Source: Daejeonella sp. (GTDB lineage Bacteria; Bacteroidota; Bacteroidia; Sphingobacteriales; Sphingobacteriaceae). Taken from it: a stretch of DNA of 54,218 nucleotides. The notes under the pieces are model-generated. The model was given only the letters and a program-made list of their open reading frames with translations, did no database searches and was not told the origin of the DNA. The position numbers were made by a program, and so were the translations under genes. How positions within the stretch are numbered: the stretch's first letter is position 1; each line of letters starts with the position of its first letter. The stretch lies in the NCBI RefSeq assembly GCF_030684675.1, contig NZ_JAUXXZ010000073.1, positions 1 to 54,218 of the forward strand, given 5' to 3'. Shown in pieces: positions 5,981 through 14,805 of the stretch.

Positions 5981-8900
5981 CTAAACAGCTTCAGGCTTTT
6001 TCTTAAACCATCCTTTTATTCGTTTAGAGTTTGAATCACCTATCAATAGCATACATGGAACCAGAATCAAGGTCAGGAAGGTTGCAAAACCAAGGCCGAA
6101 TATCATGGTCCATGATAGTGGTCCCCAGAAAGCAACGTTATCTCCACCAAAATAAAGGTTTGCATCAAATTCTGTAAACAGGGTAACAAAATCCATATTC
6201 AAACCTACTGCCAGCGGAATTAAACCTAACATGGTTGCCGTAGCAGTAAGTAATACCGGAGTCATCCTGGTTCTGCCGGCTTCAATGATGGCATCCTTGA
6301 TATCCATCCCCTGTTCGATCATTAATTCAGTAAATTCTACTAACAGAATACCATTTCGCACTACAATACCTGCAAGAGCAATAATACCCACTCCAGACAT
6401 TACAATAGACATCTCCATTCTGAATATGGTAACACCAAGCAATACCCCAATTATACTTAATAAGATCTCACTCAGGATGATCAATGGCTTTGTAATTGAG
6501 TTAAACTGAGTTACCAGAATGATAAGAATAAGTCCTAAGGAGATCATCAATGCAGTACCCAGGAATAGCATTGTTTCCTGCTGTTCTTCCTGTTCCCCCG
6601 CCATATTAACCTCAACCCCAGCAGGAGCTTTAAACTGATCAATTTCACGTTGTATATTAGCAACAACCTCATTCGGATTGTATTCACCCAACACATTGGA
6701 TGAAAGAATAATGATCCTCTTCTCCTGTTTGCGCTTGATTCCTCCATATGTATTTACATAATCTATAGTCGCAAAAGAAGAAAGTGGTACCTGGCGGATA
6801 ATTCCACCCATACCCATATCGCGGTAAGTGACTTTCATATTTCTTAATGCGTCCAGATTATTTTTCTGACTTTCATTTGCCCTCAGGTTGATCTCATAAT
6901 CTTCATTTGCATCACGGAACTTCGAAACTTCCTTTCCAAAAATAGCCGTACGCAGATCCATTCCAATTTGTCCGCTGGAAATACCCTCCCGATTAGCACG
7001 CTCGCGATCAATATCGAAAATAATCTCGGGCTTATTACTCTGAAAATCTGACTTCAACTCTTCAACACCGGCAATCTGACGACTATCGAGGTATTGTTTC
7101 AAGCTTTCTGAAACTTTAACAAGAGAATCAAGGTTATCTCCTGTTATTTCAATACTAATCGGTTTGGCTGTTGGCGGACCTGATTGCTCCTGCGCCACAG
7201 TGATTTCAGCACCCGGAATTCCTTTTACAGCCCCCCTTATCCTATCGAGGTAAACCGAAGTACTTTCCCCGGTACGCTTTCCAAAACTCACAAATGCTAC
7301 AGTGACCTTTCCCATATTAGAATACTGTCCCTGATCTTCACTCTGTGGGTCTGTAACTCCGATTGTAACATTAGATAGAATAGAGGATACATCTTTATTA
7401 TCCCTTCCTACAACTTTGGTCACATTTTCTTCAACCCTTTTAACTACTTCATTGGTATATGCCTGATCCGTACCTACCGGTAACTGGATATAGACATAAA
7501 CGAAATTCGGATCTGCCTTTGGAAAGAACACGATTTTGGGAGGTACAACAGTAATCAGGAGAAGAGTTAGAAAAAACAATCCAACGGTTCCCCAAAGTAT
7601 AGTTCTTGGTCTTAATATAGCCCATTTAAGGAGGGATACATATTTATCCTGTGCACGAGGCCAAATCTTTGTTTGGAAATTCCGTATCGCATTGCTCAGA
7701 TAAAAATGATTAAGCAGATAAAGCAATCCGACGAAAACCACCAGATTTCCGATTCCAAAATTGATTAGATACCCAAGTATTGCAGCACCTAAAAATATCA
7801 GTAGATTCTTTCTGACACTTTTATCAAAGGATGGTTTTACTATAGAATGATCCTCAGGCACCATGAAATCAACTGCAAACACAGGATTGATTATATAGGC
7901 TACCACTAGAGAGGCAAGAAGGGTAATGATCAGAGTCATCGGCAGGAAGAACATAAATTCTCCTATCACACCCGGCCAGAATAATAAAGGCACGAACGGA
8001 GCCAATGTAGTCAGTGTACCCGAAAGTACCGGCAAGAACACCTCTGCAGCAGCAATTTTTGCTGCTTTCTTAATCGGAACCTTTCCATTGTCGAAGATTC
8101 GGTGTGTGTTTTCTATCACTACGATAGCATCATCCACAACAATTCCAAGTCCGAGAAGAAAGGAGAACAAAACCATCATATTCATCGTAAAGCTGAAGCC
8201 CATTATTCCTCCAAGGGCCGGCATAGCCATAAATGCGATAAACATGGATAAGGGAACTGACAATGCGACAAAGAGTGCATTGGTTATACCCATAAAGAAC
8301 ATCAGAATAACAGTTACCAGAATAAAACCTATGATAATAGTATTAATAAGGTCATGTAAGGTGATACGGGTTCTGTCTGACTGGTCGCCGGTTACAGTAA
8401 TATTCAGATTTTTAGGCAATGAACTTACTTTCATTTCCTTGATCAGTGCATTGATTTTATCAGATGCGTCAATCAGATTTTCACCACTTCTCTTTTTAAC
8501 ATTCAGAGTGATTACATTCTTTCCGTATAAGCGGGCATAACTTTCCTGCTCCTTGAATGAATCTTTAACTTCAGCAATATCTCTCAGATAGACGGAAGAA
8601 CCAGTAGGAGTTTTAATAATCAGATTGGACAATTCCTGTGCGCTGACGAATTCTTTTTTTACATTCAGCGTTCTGCGGACCCCATCCATTTTTATGGTTC
8701 CTCCAGAAATGGTAAGGTTTTCGTAACCCACGGCACGTTCTATATCTCCAAAAGAAATCTGAGCTGCTGCCATCTTATTCAGGTCAGCATTGATCTGTAC
8801 CTCCTGTTCAAGAGCTCCGACAATGTCAACACCGGAAATTTCCTTAAGGCTTTCAATCTGATCCTGAACTTCTTCAGCATATTTCTTCAGGCTTTTCAGG

Positions 8901-9367
8901 TCATAGTCGCCGGAAATATTCAGGTACATAATCGGCAAATCCGAAAGGTTGATATCCATCACATTAGGTTCATTCGGCAGATCGGAAGGGAGATCCTGTC
9001 TCGCCTTATCAACTGCATCCTTTACCCTTTGCTTGGCATCTTTGGTTTCAACATTTGTATTAAACTCAGCTGTAATTATTGAAAAATCCTGGTAAGAATT
9101 GGAGGTGATCCTTTTTAAACCAGAAGCTGACTTCAATTGCTTTTCAATCTGTTTGGTCACCAGATTCTCCATATTGGCCGGAGAAGTACCAGGATAAACC
9201 GTCTGAATAAATATTTTAGGGATTACAACTTCAGGAAAATTTTCCTTTGGCAATCCTATGTATGAAAAATACCCAATTACTGCAATAATCACAGTCAGCA
9301 CATAAATGGCTGTTCTGTTTTCAATTGCCCAACTGGATGGTTTAAATTCTTTGTTAATGTCTTCCAT
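5981..9367 (-). CDS. RND efflux transporter permease
   Basis: A 1128-residue inner-membrane proton-driven pump of the resistance-nodulation-division family (AcrB/HAE-like). It has the usual plan: an N-terminal membrane helix (about 18-36), a large periplasmic loop, a helix bundle, a second periplasmic loop and a C-terminal bundle. The proton-relay aspartates are at 412-413 in G-I-V-V-D-D-A-I-V-V-I-E-N. It is longer than AcrB (about 1050) because the linker between the halves contains an added hydrophobic stretch at about 521-556, probably two extra helices. It is the last gene of tetR-tolC-adaptor-pump and would form a tripartite exporter with the two preceding products. The substrate cannot be read from the sequence. 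Confidence 0.95.
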   Translation of the reverse strand: MEDINKEFKPSSWAIENRTAIYVLTVIIAVIGYFSYIGLPKENFPEVVIPKIFIQTVYPGTSPANMENLVTKQIEKQLKSASGLKRITSNSYQDFSIITAEFNTNVETKDAKQRVKDAVDKARQDLPSDLPNEPNVMDINLSDLPIMYLNISGDYDLKSLKKYAEEVQDQIESLKEISGVDIVGALEQEVQINADLNKMAAAQISFGDIERAVGYENLTISGGTIKMDGVRRTLNVKKEFVSAQELSNLIIKTPTGSSVYLRDIAEVKDSFKEQESYARLYGKNVITLNVKKRSGENLIDASDKINALIKEMKVSSLPKNLNITVTGDQSDRTRITLHDLINTIIIGFILVTVILMFFMGITNALFVALSVPLSMFIAFMAMPALGGIMGFSFTMNMMVLFSFLLGLGIVVDDAIVVIENTHRIFDNGKVPIKKAAKIAAAEVFLPVLSGTLTTLAPFVPLLFWPGVIGEFMFFLPMTLIITLLASLVVAYIINPVFAVDFMVPEDHSIVKPSFDKSVRKNLLIFLGAAILGYLINFGIGNLVVFVGLLYLLNHFYLSNAIRNFQTKIWPRAQDKYVSLLKWAILRPRTILWGTVGLFFLTLLLITVVPPKIVFFPKADPNFVYVYIQLPVGTDQAYTNEVVKRVEENVTKVVGRDNKDVSSILSNVTIGVTDPQSEDQGQYSNMGKVTVAFVSFGKRTGESTSVYLDRIRGAVKGIPGAEITVAQEQSGPPTAKPISIEITGDNLDSLVKVSESLKQYLDSRQIAGVEELKSDFQSNKPEIIFDIDRERANREGISSGQIGMDLRTAIFGKEVSKFRDANEDYEINLRANESQKNNLDALRNMKVTYRDMGMGGIIRQVPLSSFATIDYVNTYGGIKRKQEKRIIILSSNVLGEYNPNEVVANIQREIDQFKAPAGVEVNMAGEQEEQQETMLFLGTALMISLGLILIILVTQFNSITKPLIILSEILLSIIGVLLGVTIFRMEMSIVMSGVGIIALAGIVVRNGILLVEFTELMIEQGMDIKDAIIEAGRTRMTPVLLTATATMLGLIPLAVGLNMDFVTLFTEFDANLYFGGDNVAFWGPLSWTMIFGLGFATFLTLILVPCMLLIGDSNSKRIKGWFKKKPEAV

Positions 9368-9409
9368 CTTATTTTAAATTATGATGCTGTCTTTAATTGG
9401 TAGATACAA

Positions 9410-10504
9410 TTAATTAGCTTTAACTATATCACCCGGACTTAAACCATTAGTACCTGCAATAATAACCTTGTCTCCTACTTTGAGACCAGAAATAATTTCA
9501 GCCTGTCCTTCAGAAATTTTACCTGTCTGAACATTAACCCGCTTTGCTTTACCTCTTTCTTCTACAAATACATAATCACCATTCTCGGCCTTTTGTATTG
9601 CATTTACCGGAACTACCAATGCTTTAAGATTTTGGTAATCAACTATTTTCAGAATTGAAAGCATATTAGGGCGATACTTACTGTTTGAAGGAAGCTTTAT
9701 TTCAACATTAAAGCTCCTTGATACCGGATCTATGGTTTTTGATGCGAATGAGATTTTTGTTGAAACCGTATCTGGAACATCAGGTAATATTACCTGAACA
9801 TTATCTCCCTGGTTAACCCGGCTTGCATACGACTCGGCAACCAAAGCTTTAGCCTTTAATTTACTTGCGTTTACCACCCTGATGCCTGACATTCCTGGTG
9901 AAACTGCCTGTCCGACTTTGAGATCCATCGCATCGATAGTTCCGGAGATAGGAGATTTTATTTTGAACATCGAAACCTGGGTCTTTAGGGTAGCAATACG
10001 GCGCTGAGCTGCATCACGCTGGGTTTTTGCATTCAAAAACTGGACTTCCGTTCCAATCTTCTGATCCCAAAGGCTCTTTTGACGCTCATAAAGCGTTGTT
10101 GCGAGGTCGAGTTGAGTTTCTAGTTCAGAAATATTCTGGCGCAAAACCTGATCATCTATTTGTGCCAATACCTGTCCTTTACTAACATTTTGTCCGATGA
10201 CAGCATAAACAGCAGTAACAATACCCTGGGCTTGAGGATTTACCTGTACATTCTCTTCTGCATCGACTTTTCCCTGTACCTCCAAATAGTTTTTGAATGA
10301 GGTCTCTTTTAATTCTAAAACAGAAATATCTTTCACATCCTCGGCAGCGGTAACACTTCCAACTTCAGCTTCAAGCTTTTCAATTTTTGAGTTTAAGGAT
10401 GCACGCTCCTTCTTCAGCGCTTCCAGCTCAGATTTTTTATCCGTTGGTTTTCCTCCGCATGATGCCAGAAAGATAACAGTAGAGATTAATAGTATTCTTT
10501 TCAT
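9410..10504 (-). CDS. RND efflux periplasmic adaptor subunit
   Basis: A 364-residue membrane-fusion protein linking the inner-membrane pump to the TolC-type channel. It has a lipoprotein signal with F-L-A-S-C near residue 16, a charged coiled-coil segment after it (about 24-50), the split biotinyl-lipoyl domain around a helical hairpin (about 85-195) with the typical G-Q-V-L-A-Q-I-D-D stretch, then beta-barrel and membrane-proximal domains ending in L-K-V-G-D-K-V-I. It lies 42 bases before the pump gene and 22 bases after the tolC-type gene. Confidence 0.94.
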   Translation of the reverse strand: MKRILLISTVIFLASCGGKPTDKKSELEALKKERASLNSKIEKLEAEVGSVTAAEDVKDISVLELKETSFKNYLEVQGKVDAEENVQVNPQAQGIVTAVYAVIGQNVSKGQVLAQIDDQVLRQNISELETQLDLATTLYERQKSLWDQKIGTEVQFLNAKTQRDAAQRRIATLKTQVSMFKIKSPISGTIDAMDLKVGQAVSPGMSGIRVVNASKLKAKALVAESYASRVNQGDNVQVILPDVPDTVSTKISFASKTIDPVSRSFNVEIKLPSNSKYRPNMLSILKIVDYQNLKALVVPVNAIQKAENGDYVFVEERGKAKRVNVQTGKISEGQAEIISGLKVGDKVIIAGTNGLSPGDIVKAN

Positions 10505-10526
10505 TTGAGTGATTTTTGAGTTTTTT

Positions 10527-11864
10527 TTAATAAACTATCTTACCTGATGCCTTATCCATGTTAACCTTATTGATTAAAAGATCATAAAGTGCATTAATGT
10601 AGTTGTTCTGAGCCTCCTTAAGAGAGGTTTCGGCTGTTGTAACTTCTATACTTGAACCAACACCCTGCTCGTACTTAATTTTTGTTACCCTTAATACTTC
10701 CTGAGCAAGCTCCATATTACGGTTTTGATTTTCGAGGGATTTCAAACCATTCCGATAAGTTGTCTGAGCCTGTTCAACCTCAAGACTGATTCCATTTTTT
10801 AAATTGATCAGATTGTTCTGAGTTTTAAGAATTTCAAGCTTTGCATTACGAACCTGATAGAGTTTAATACCACCTGAAATAAGAGGAACGGCCAGGCGGA
10901 AACCTATAATGGATGTTGGAAAACTTCTGTCAAACAAACTTCCAAAACTATTAGCCAACAAATTTTGCGAGGTACTACCAAATGCAGAAAGCGATGGCAA
11001 AAACTGGCTCTTATATCTCTTCAAATCAAGTTCGTTCAACTTTTTCTGAGTTTCAAGTAATGAATATTCAATCCTGTTTTTGTAAGCACTGGTATCCGAA
11101 ACAGCGAAAGTTTGAACCACCTGAAGCCCGGCTATGGAATCTTTTAATGTAAGCTTACTTTGGATACTCATTCCCATCTGAAACTTCAACAGATTCACAT
11201 TCAGATCTAAAAGCCTGATTACATTTTCACGTTCAGTTTCAAGATTATTATTGAGCACTGTGAGCCTATCAACATCAATTTTTTCTACAAAACCATTCTT
11301 ATAAAGGACTTTTGTATCATCCAGCGACTTTTTTAAGCGAAGCATGTTTGCATCCAGAAGGTTCAACTGTTCATTACTTACGAGCACTGAGTAATAGGCT
11401 TTAGTGACAGCAACTGCAGTTTCAATACGGCTACGTTTCAAACTCTTGCTCGACAATTCTTTATAGGTTTTTGATGCCTGTAAACCAACGAGATAAGTAC
11501 CATCAAATAATAATTGATTGAGTTCCAATCCTAGGGAAGATTGGTATTTAACACCAAATTGCACCGGCAATAATTTACCCGGTTGTCCGAAGATTTCACC
11601 CGGCACTAAATTAGTTGGAACCTTCAGAAAATCCTGAAAGTTTACACTTCCATTCACCTGAGGTAAACCAATTCCGATAGTCTGCTTAACCGTATTTGCT
11701 GCAATTTCTTCATCAATTTTAGCGTTCTGTATCGAACTCTGATTTCTCTGTGCGTAATCAATAGCCTCCTGCAGACTAAAATTGGCAACAGTATCAACCA
11801 ATTGTGCCCTGGCATCAATTATGCTAAAAAGACAGAGCATTAGTGTAAGGTATTTGTATTTCAT
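10527..11864 (-). CDS. TolC family outer membrane efflux protein
   Basis: A 445-residue outer-membrane channel protein. It has a cleavable signal peptide (cleavage probably near A-R-A-Q, residues 18-21) and the two-fold repeat of long helices and strands typical of OEP domains, with the N-terminal S-L-Q-E-A-I-D-Y-A element and many Q-A/N-rich helical turns. Length is normal. The gene starts 4 bases after the TetR stop codon, so it belongs to the regulator-led operon and supplies the exit duct for the adaptor and pump encoded after it. Confidence 0.93.
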   Translation of the reverse strand: MKYKYLTLMLCLFSIIDARAQLVDTVANFSLQEAIDYAQRNQSSIQNAKIDEEIAANTVKQTIGIGLPQVNGSVNFQDFLKVPTNLVPGEIFGQPGKLLPVQFGVKYQSSLGLELNQLLFDGTYLVGLQASKTYKELSSKSLKRSRIETAVAVTKAYYSVLVSNEQLNLLDANMLRLKKSLDDTKVLYKNGFVEKIDVDRLTVLNNNLETERENVIRLLDLNVNLLKFQMGMSIQSKLTLKDSIAGLQVVQTFAVSDTSAYKNRIEYSLLETQKKLNELDLKRYKSQFLPSLSAFGSTSQNLLANSFGSLFDRSFPTSIIGFRLAVPLISGGIKLYQVRNAKLEILKTQNNLINLKNGISLEVEQAQTTYRNGLKSLENQNRNMELAQEVLRVTKIKYEQGVGSSIEVTTAETSLKEAQNNYINALYDLLINKVNMDKASGKIVY

Positions 11865-11868
11865 AGTA

Positions 11869-12486
11869 TTATTCTTCTTCAGTTATTTCCTTGTATTTAT
11901 TAATCAATTTATGTCCTTTAAGAGTACATATCCCATATAAAAAATGTTCTGTCAATTCAGACATTACCTGAACAAGTCCATATTTACCACTTGTATACGT
12001 CGAATTTCCATTAAAGATCAGATCAATTTGTTCCAATCTCATTTGAGTTAGAATATCCGGTTTAATATCATCCCGGTAATAACCCTCTCTGATTCCACGT
12101 AATAAATTGTCATGAATAGTCGAATAAAGATGCTTTTCCCTGAACTCCTTAAAATAAATCCATGCCTGGGGATGGTACTTTTGAAGATCATAAAAAAGTG
12201 TCGGGTTCATGTTAGATAAAAGCTCCTTCATATTTGTTACAGCAAAAAACATTTCATGAACTGCATTTTCAGCTGTCTCAATATTTTCTTTGATCACACA
12301 TTTCTGACAATTTAACTTCATGTCAATTACGATATTCACAATCTCATTCTTATCAGAAAAATGAGTGTAAATAGTCTTTTTAGACATCCCCAGATGTCTG
12401 GCAATATCATCCATCGTTACACTTTTAAAACCATACTGGCAGAAAAGCTTATCAGATTCAGAAATTATGTACTCTTTTACTTCCAC
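11869..12486 (-). CDS. TetR/AcrR family transcriptional regulator
   Basis: A 205-residue regulator. The N-terminal 50 residues form the TetR helix-turn-helix, with D-D-I-A-R-H-L-G-M-S-K-K-T-I-Y-T-H-F at about 26-43. The remainder is the helical ligand-binding and dimerisation domain. It is the first gene of the efflux operon (tolC begins 4 bases later). A perfect 12-bp inverted repeat lies 33 bases upstream of its start, so it very likely represses its own operon. The ligand is unknown. Confidence 0.94.
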   Translation of the reverse strand: MEVKEYIISESDKLFCQYGFKSVTMDDIARHLGMSKKTIYTHFSDKNEIVNIVIDMKLNCQKCVIKENIETAENAVHEMFFAVTNMKELLSNMNPTLFYDLQKYHPQAWIYFKEFREKHLYSTIHDNLLRGIREGYYRDDIKPDILTQMRLEQIDLIFNGNSTYTSGKYGLVQVMSELTEHFLYGICTLKGHKLINKYKEITEEE

Positions 12487-12518
12487 TTCACACCTCTTTT
12501 TTAATTCGGCTGTAAAAC

Positions 12519-12552
12519 TATGGAAACTTTTAATAATTCCAAAGTTTCCATA
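12519..12552. promoter_or_regulatory. Palindromic operator for the TetR-type regulator
   Basis: TATGGAAACTTT (12519-12530) and AAAGTTTCCATA (12541-12552) are exact inverted copies with a 10-base spacer, immediately upstream of the tetR-led efflux operon. Position and symmetry fit a TetR-family operator. It could also overlap the operon promoter. Confidence 0.75.
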
Positions 12553-12573
12553 AAAAAATATTTAATTTAATGA

Positions 12574-12635
12574 GATCAGAAGTAGGAAGTCGGAGGTCGG
12601 AAGTCAGACCTCAGACCTCATACTCTCACCTCAGA
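12574..12635. repeat. Heptanucleotide tandem array B
   Basis: About eight 7-mers of the type AGTCRGA followed by CCTCAGA (for example AGTCGGA, GGTCGGA, AGTCAGA, CCTCAGA, CCTCATA). The first half is partly complementary to the second, so it can fold. It lies between the efflux operon and purB. Confidence 0.75.
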
Positions 12636-12673
12636 CAATAAATAAAAATCGTAACTTCGCAAAAAATCCCGAT

Positions 12674-14038
12674 ATGAACTTTTCTCCATTATCTGCTATT
12701 TCTCCCATCGATGGACGCTATCATAATTCTACCCAGGAACTATCCTCTTACTTCTCTGAAGCCGCTTTAATAAAGTTCAGGGTATATGTTGAAGTAGAAT
12801 ATTTTATTTCGTTATGCGAAATTCCCTTACCCCAATTAAAAAATTTCGATAAAAGTAAATTTGAAGCCTTGAGAAAGGTGTATTTAAATTTTTCTGAATC
12901 TGATGCTGAGGCAGTTAAATTGATCGAAAAGACAACCAATCATGATGTAAAAGCTGTTGAGTACTTTATTAAGGATAAGTTTAACGAATTGGGATTAAAT
13001 GAATTCAAAGAGTTTATCCATTTTGGACTGACTTCACAGGATATAAATAATACAGCTATTCCTTACTCTTTTAAACTTTCTGTCCATTCATCCTATCTCC
13101 CGGCATTAAAAGAACTGCTAGATCATATCAAAGGAAGGGTATCTGAATGGTCGGCCATACCAATGCTGGCACATACCCATGGACAGCCGGCTTCACCCAC
13201 TTTACTGGGGAAGGAATTGCAGGTATTTGTAGAGCGGATTGAAACCCAGCTTGAACAATTGAAATCCATTCCGTTTTCAGCTAAATTCGGTGGTGCAACA
13301 GGGAACTTTAATGCCCACCATGTAGCCTACCCTGAAATTAACTGGACAGAATTTGCGAATAAGTTCGTGAATGAGCGTCTGGAATTAAACCGCTCTCAGT
13401 ATACTACACAGATTGAGCATTACGATAATTTTGCGGCACATTGCGATGCTATGAAACGGATCAACAGCATCCTGATAGATCTGAACAGAGACATCTGGTC
13501 GTATATTTCAATGAATTACTTCAAGCAGCAAATCAAAGCTGGAGAAGTAGGTTCATCTGCAATGCCGCATAAGGTCAACCCAATCGACTTCGAAAATTCT
13601 GAGGGTAACCTGGGTCTGGCAAATGCTATTTTTGAACATCTGGCAGCGAAGCTTCCTATCTCCAGGCTTCAACGCGACCTTACAGACTCAACAGTGCTTA
13701 GAAACATCGGAGTTCCGGTCGCACATACTTTGATTGCAATAAAATCGACCCTAAGAGGTTTCAAAAAGCTATTGCTGAATGAAGAAAGCATCCAGGCGGA
13801 TCTTGAATCAAACTGGGCAGTGGTTGCCGAAGCAATACAAACCATTCTGAGACGTGAAGCCTATCCGAATCCTTATGAAGCACTGAAAGACCTTACCCGG
13901 ACTAATCAGCAAATAAATAGAAGTACCATTGCTGAATTTGTTGACAAACTTGATATATCTGAGGAAGTGAAACAGGAGTTGAAGGCAATTTCTCCTTCCA
14001 ATTACACTGGAATTCAGGCAGTCATTCATGTGTCATAA
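12674..14038 (+). CDS. purB: Adenylosuccinate lyase
   Basis: A 454-residue enzyme of the fumarase/aspartase superfamily. It acts twice in purine synthesis, releasing fumarate from SAICAR and from adenylosuccinate. The N-terminal S-A-I-S-P-I-D-G-R-Y, the catalytic-base region A-H-T-H-G-Q-P-A-S-P-T (about 167-177) and the family signature G-S-S-A-M-P-H-K-V-N-P-I-D-F-E-N (about 293-308) are all present. Its length and domain order match the E. coli-type PurB. It is a single plus-strand gene between the efflux operon and the Nfu-type gene, which begins about 60 bases downstream and has its own promoter box. Confidence 0.97.
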   Translation: MNFSPLSAISPIDGRYHNSTQELSSYFSEAALIKFRVYVEVEYFISLCEIPLPQLKNFDKSKFEALRKVYLNFSESDAEAVKLIEKTTNHDVKAVEYFIKDKFNELGLNEFKEFIHFGLTSQDINNTAIPYSFKLSVHSSYLPALKELLDHIKGRVSEWSAIPMLAHTHGQPASPTLLGKELQVFVERIETQLEQLKSIPFSAKFGGATGNFNAHHVAYPEINWTEFANKFVNERLELNRSQYTTQIEHYDNFAAHCDAMKRINSILIDLNRDIWSYISMNYFKQQIKAGEVGSSAMPHKVNPIDFENSEGNLGLANAIFEHLAAKLPISRLQRDLTDSTVLRNIGVPVAHTLIAIKSTLRGFKKLLLNEESIQADLESNWAVVAEAIQTILRREAYPNPYEALKDLTRTNQQINRSTIAEFVDKLDISEEVKQELKAISPSNYTGIQAVIHVS

Positions 14039-14072
14039 CTTTAATTCGGCTATTCATGAGTTTAAAAATTAG

Positions 14073-14080
14073 TAAATTTG
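14073..14080 (+). promoter_or_regulatory. Candidate -7 box for the Nfu-type gene
   Basis: TAAATTTG matches TAnnTTTG exactly. It lies inside the region that would be coding if the earlier ATG at 14056 were used, so it supports translation starting at 14098. Confidence 0.5.
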
Positions 14081-14097
14081 TATATAAATTCATGAAT

Positions 14098-14661
14098 ATG
14101 AGCACTGCAACTTCAACAACAAACGTATATACCGAAATTACTCCAAATCCTGCTACCCGTAAGTTTTTGGTTAATAAGTTACTTACTAATAATAGTATTG
14201 ACTTCCCAAATAAGGAAAGTGCAGAGAAGTCGCATTTTGCACGTGAACTTTTTAAGTTCAACTTTGTTACCGGTGTATTTTTTGCAAGCAATTTCGTTAC
14301 AATCACCAAATCTGAAACTGCAGACTGGCAGGATATTGAACCCATTCTGAAAGAATTTGTAAAAGGAGCTGTCGAATCTGAGCTTAATATTGTTGAGAAA
14401 GAAGTAGCCCTTGCAAATTTTGAAGGCTCTGAAACTGAAATAAAAATACAGCAGATATTGCATGATTATGTTCGCCCGGCAGTTGAGCAGGATGGTGGTG
14501 CAATCAGCTACAGATCATTTAAAGAGGGTATAGTTACCGTTGAATTACGCGGATCATGCAGCGGATGCCCTTCTTCAACAATTACCCTTAAGTCAGGAAT
14601 TGAGAATCTCTTAAAGCGAATGGTTCCTGAAGTAACCGAGGTGGTTTCTGAAGCTTTATAG
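14098..14661 (+). CDS. NifU-like iron-sulfur cluster carrier (Nfu type)
   Basis: A 187-residue protein with an N-terminal Nfu scaffold domain (about 8-90, beginning Y-T-E-I-T-P-N-P-A-T-R-K-F) and a C-terminal NifU domain (about 115-185). The C-terminal domain carries the cluster-binding pair G-S-C-S-G-C-P-S-S, Cys154 and Cys157. Such proteins carry Fe-S clusters to target enzymes. An upstream in-frame ATG at 14056 would add 14 residues unlike the family N-terminus, and a TAnnTTTG box overlaps that stretch, so ATG 14098 is preferred. A hairpin terminator follows the stop. Confidence 0.93.
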   Translation: MSTATSTTNVYTEITPNPATRKFLVNKLLTNNSIDFPNKESAEKSHFARELFKFNFVTGVFFASNFVTITKSETADWQDIEPILKEFVKGAVESELNIVEKEVALANFEGSETEIKIQQILHDYVRPAVEQDGGAISYRSFKEGIVTVELRGSCSGCPSSTITLKSGIENLLKRMVPEVTEVVSEAL

Positions 14662-14681
14662 ATAATATTATCTCCTAGTTG

Positions 14682-14721
14682 AAAAGCCCCTCTTCAGAAA
14701 TGTTCTGAAGAGGGGCTTTCT
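14682..14721. terminator. Terminator after the Nfu-type gene
   Basis: A 17-bp perfect stem (14683-14699 with 14703-14719) flanked by short A and T tracts. It is long enough to work in both directions between the convergent genes ending at 14661 and 14806. Confidence 0.82.
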
Positions 14722-14722
14722 G

Positions 14723-14757
14723 TTGTCAGTTATCTGATGTCTGAAGTCTGATGTCTG
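14723..14757. repeat. Heptanucleotide tandem array C
   Basis: Five 7-mers of the type ATGTCTG (TTGTCAG, TTATCTG, ATGTCTG, AAGTCTG, ATGTCTG). It directly follows the terminator of the Nfu-type gene. Confidence 0.72.
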
Positions 14758-14805
14758 ATACTTACATCACTTTATTGTGGTCGACATAATAATTTGTATT
14801 TAGAA

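Noticed and set aside
7926-8540. A 204-codon open frame on the plus strand
   Set aside because: It is antisense to the RND pump gene and has no recognisable domain or initiation signal. Its composition is what the opposite strand of a membrane-protein gene gives.
12574-12635. CRISPR array
   Set aside because: Repeat units are 7 bases with no spacers, and no cas genes are present anywhere in the window.
14056-14097. Upstream ATG as the start of the Nfu-type gene
   Set aside because: It would overlap a TAnnTTTG promoter box and add residues unlike the family N-terminus; the ATG at 14098 fits better.
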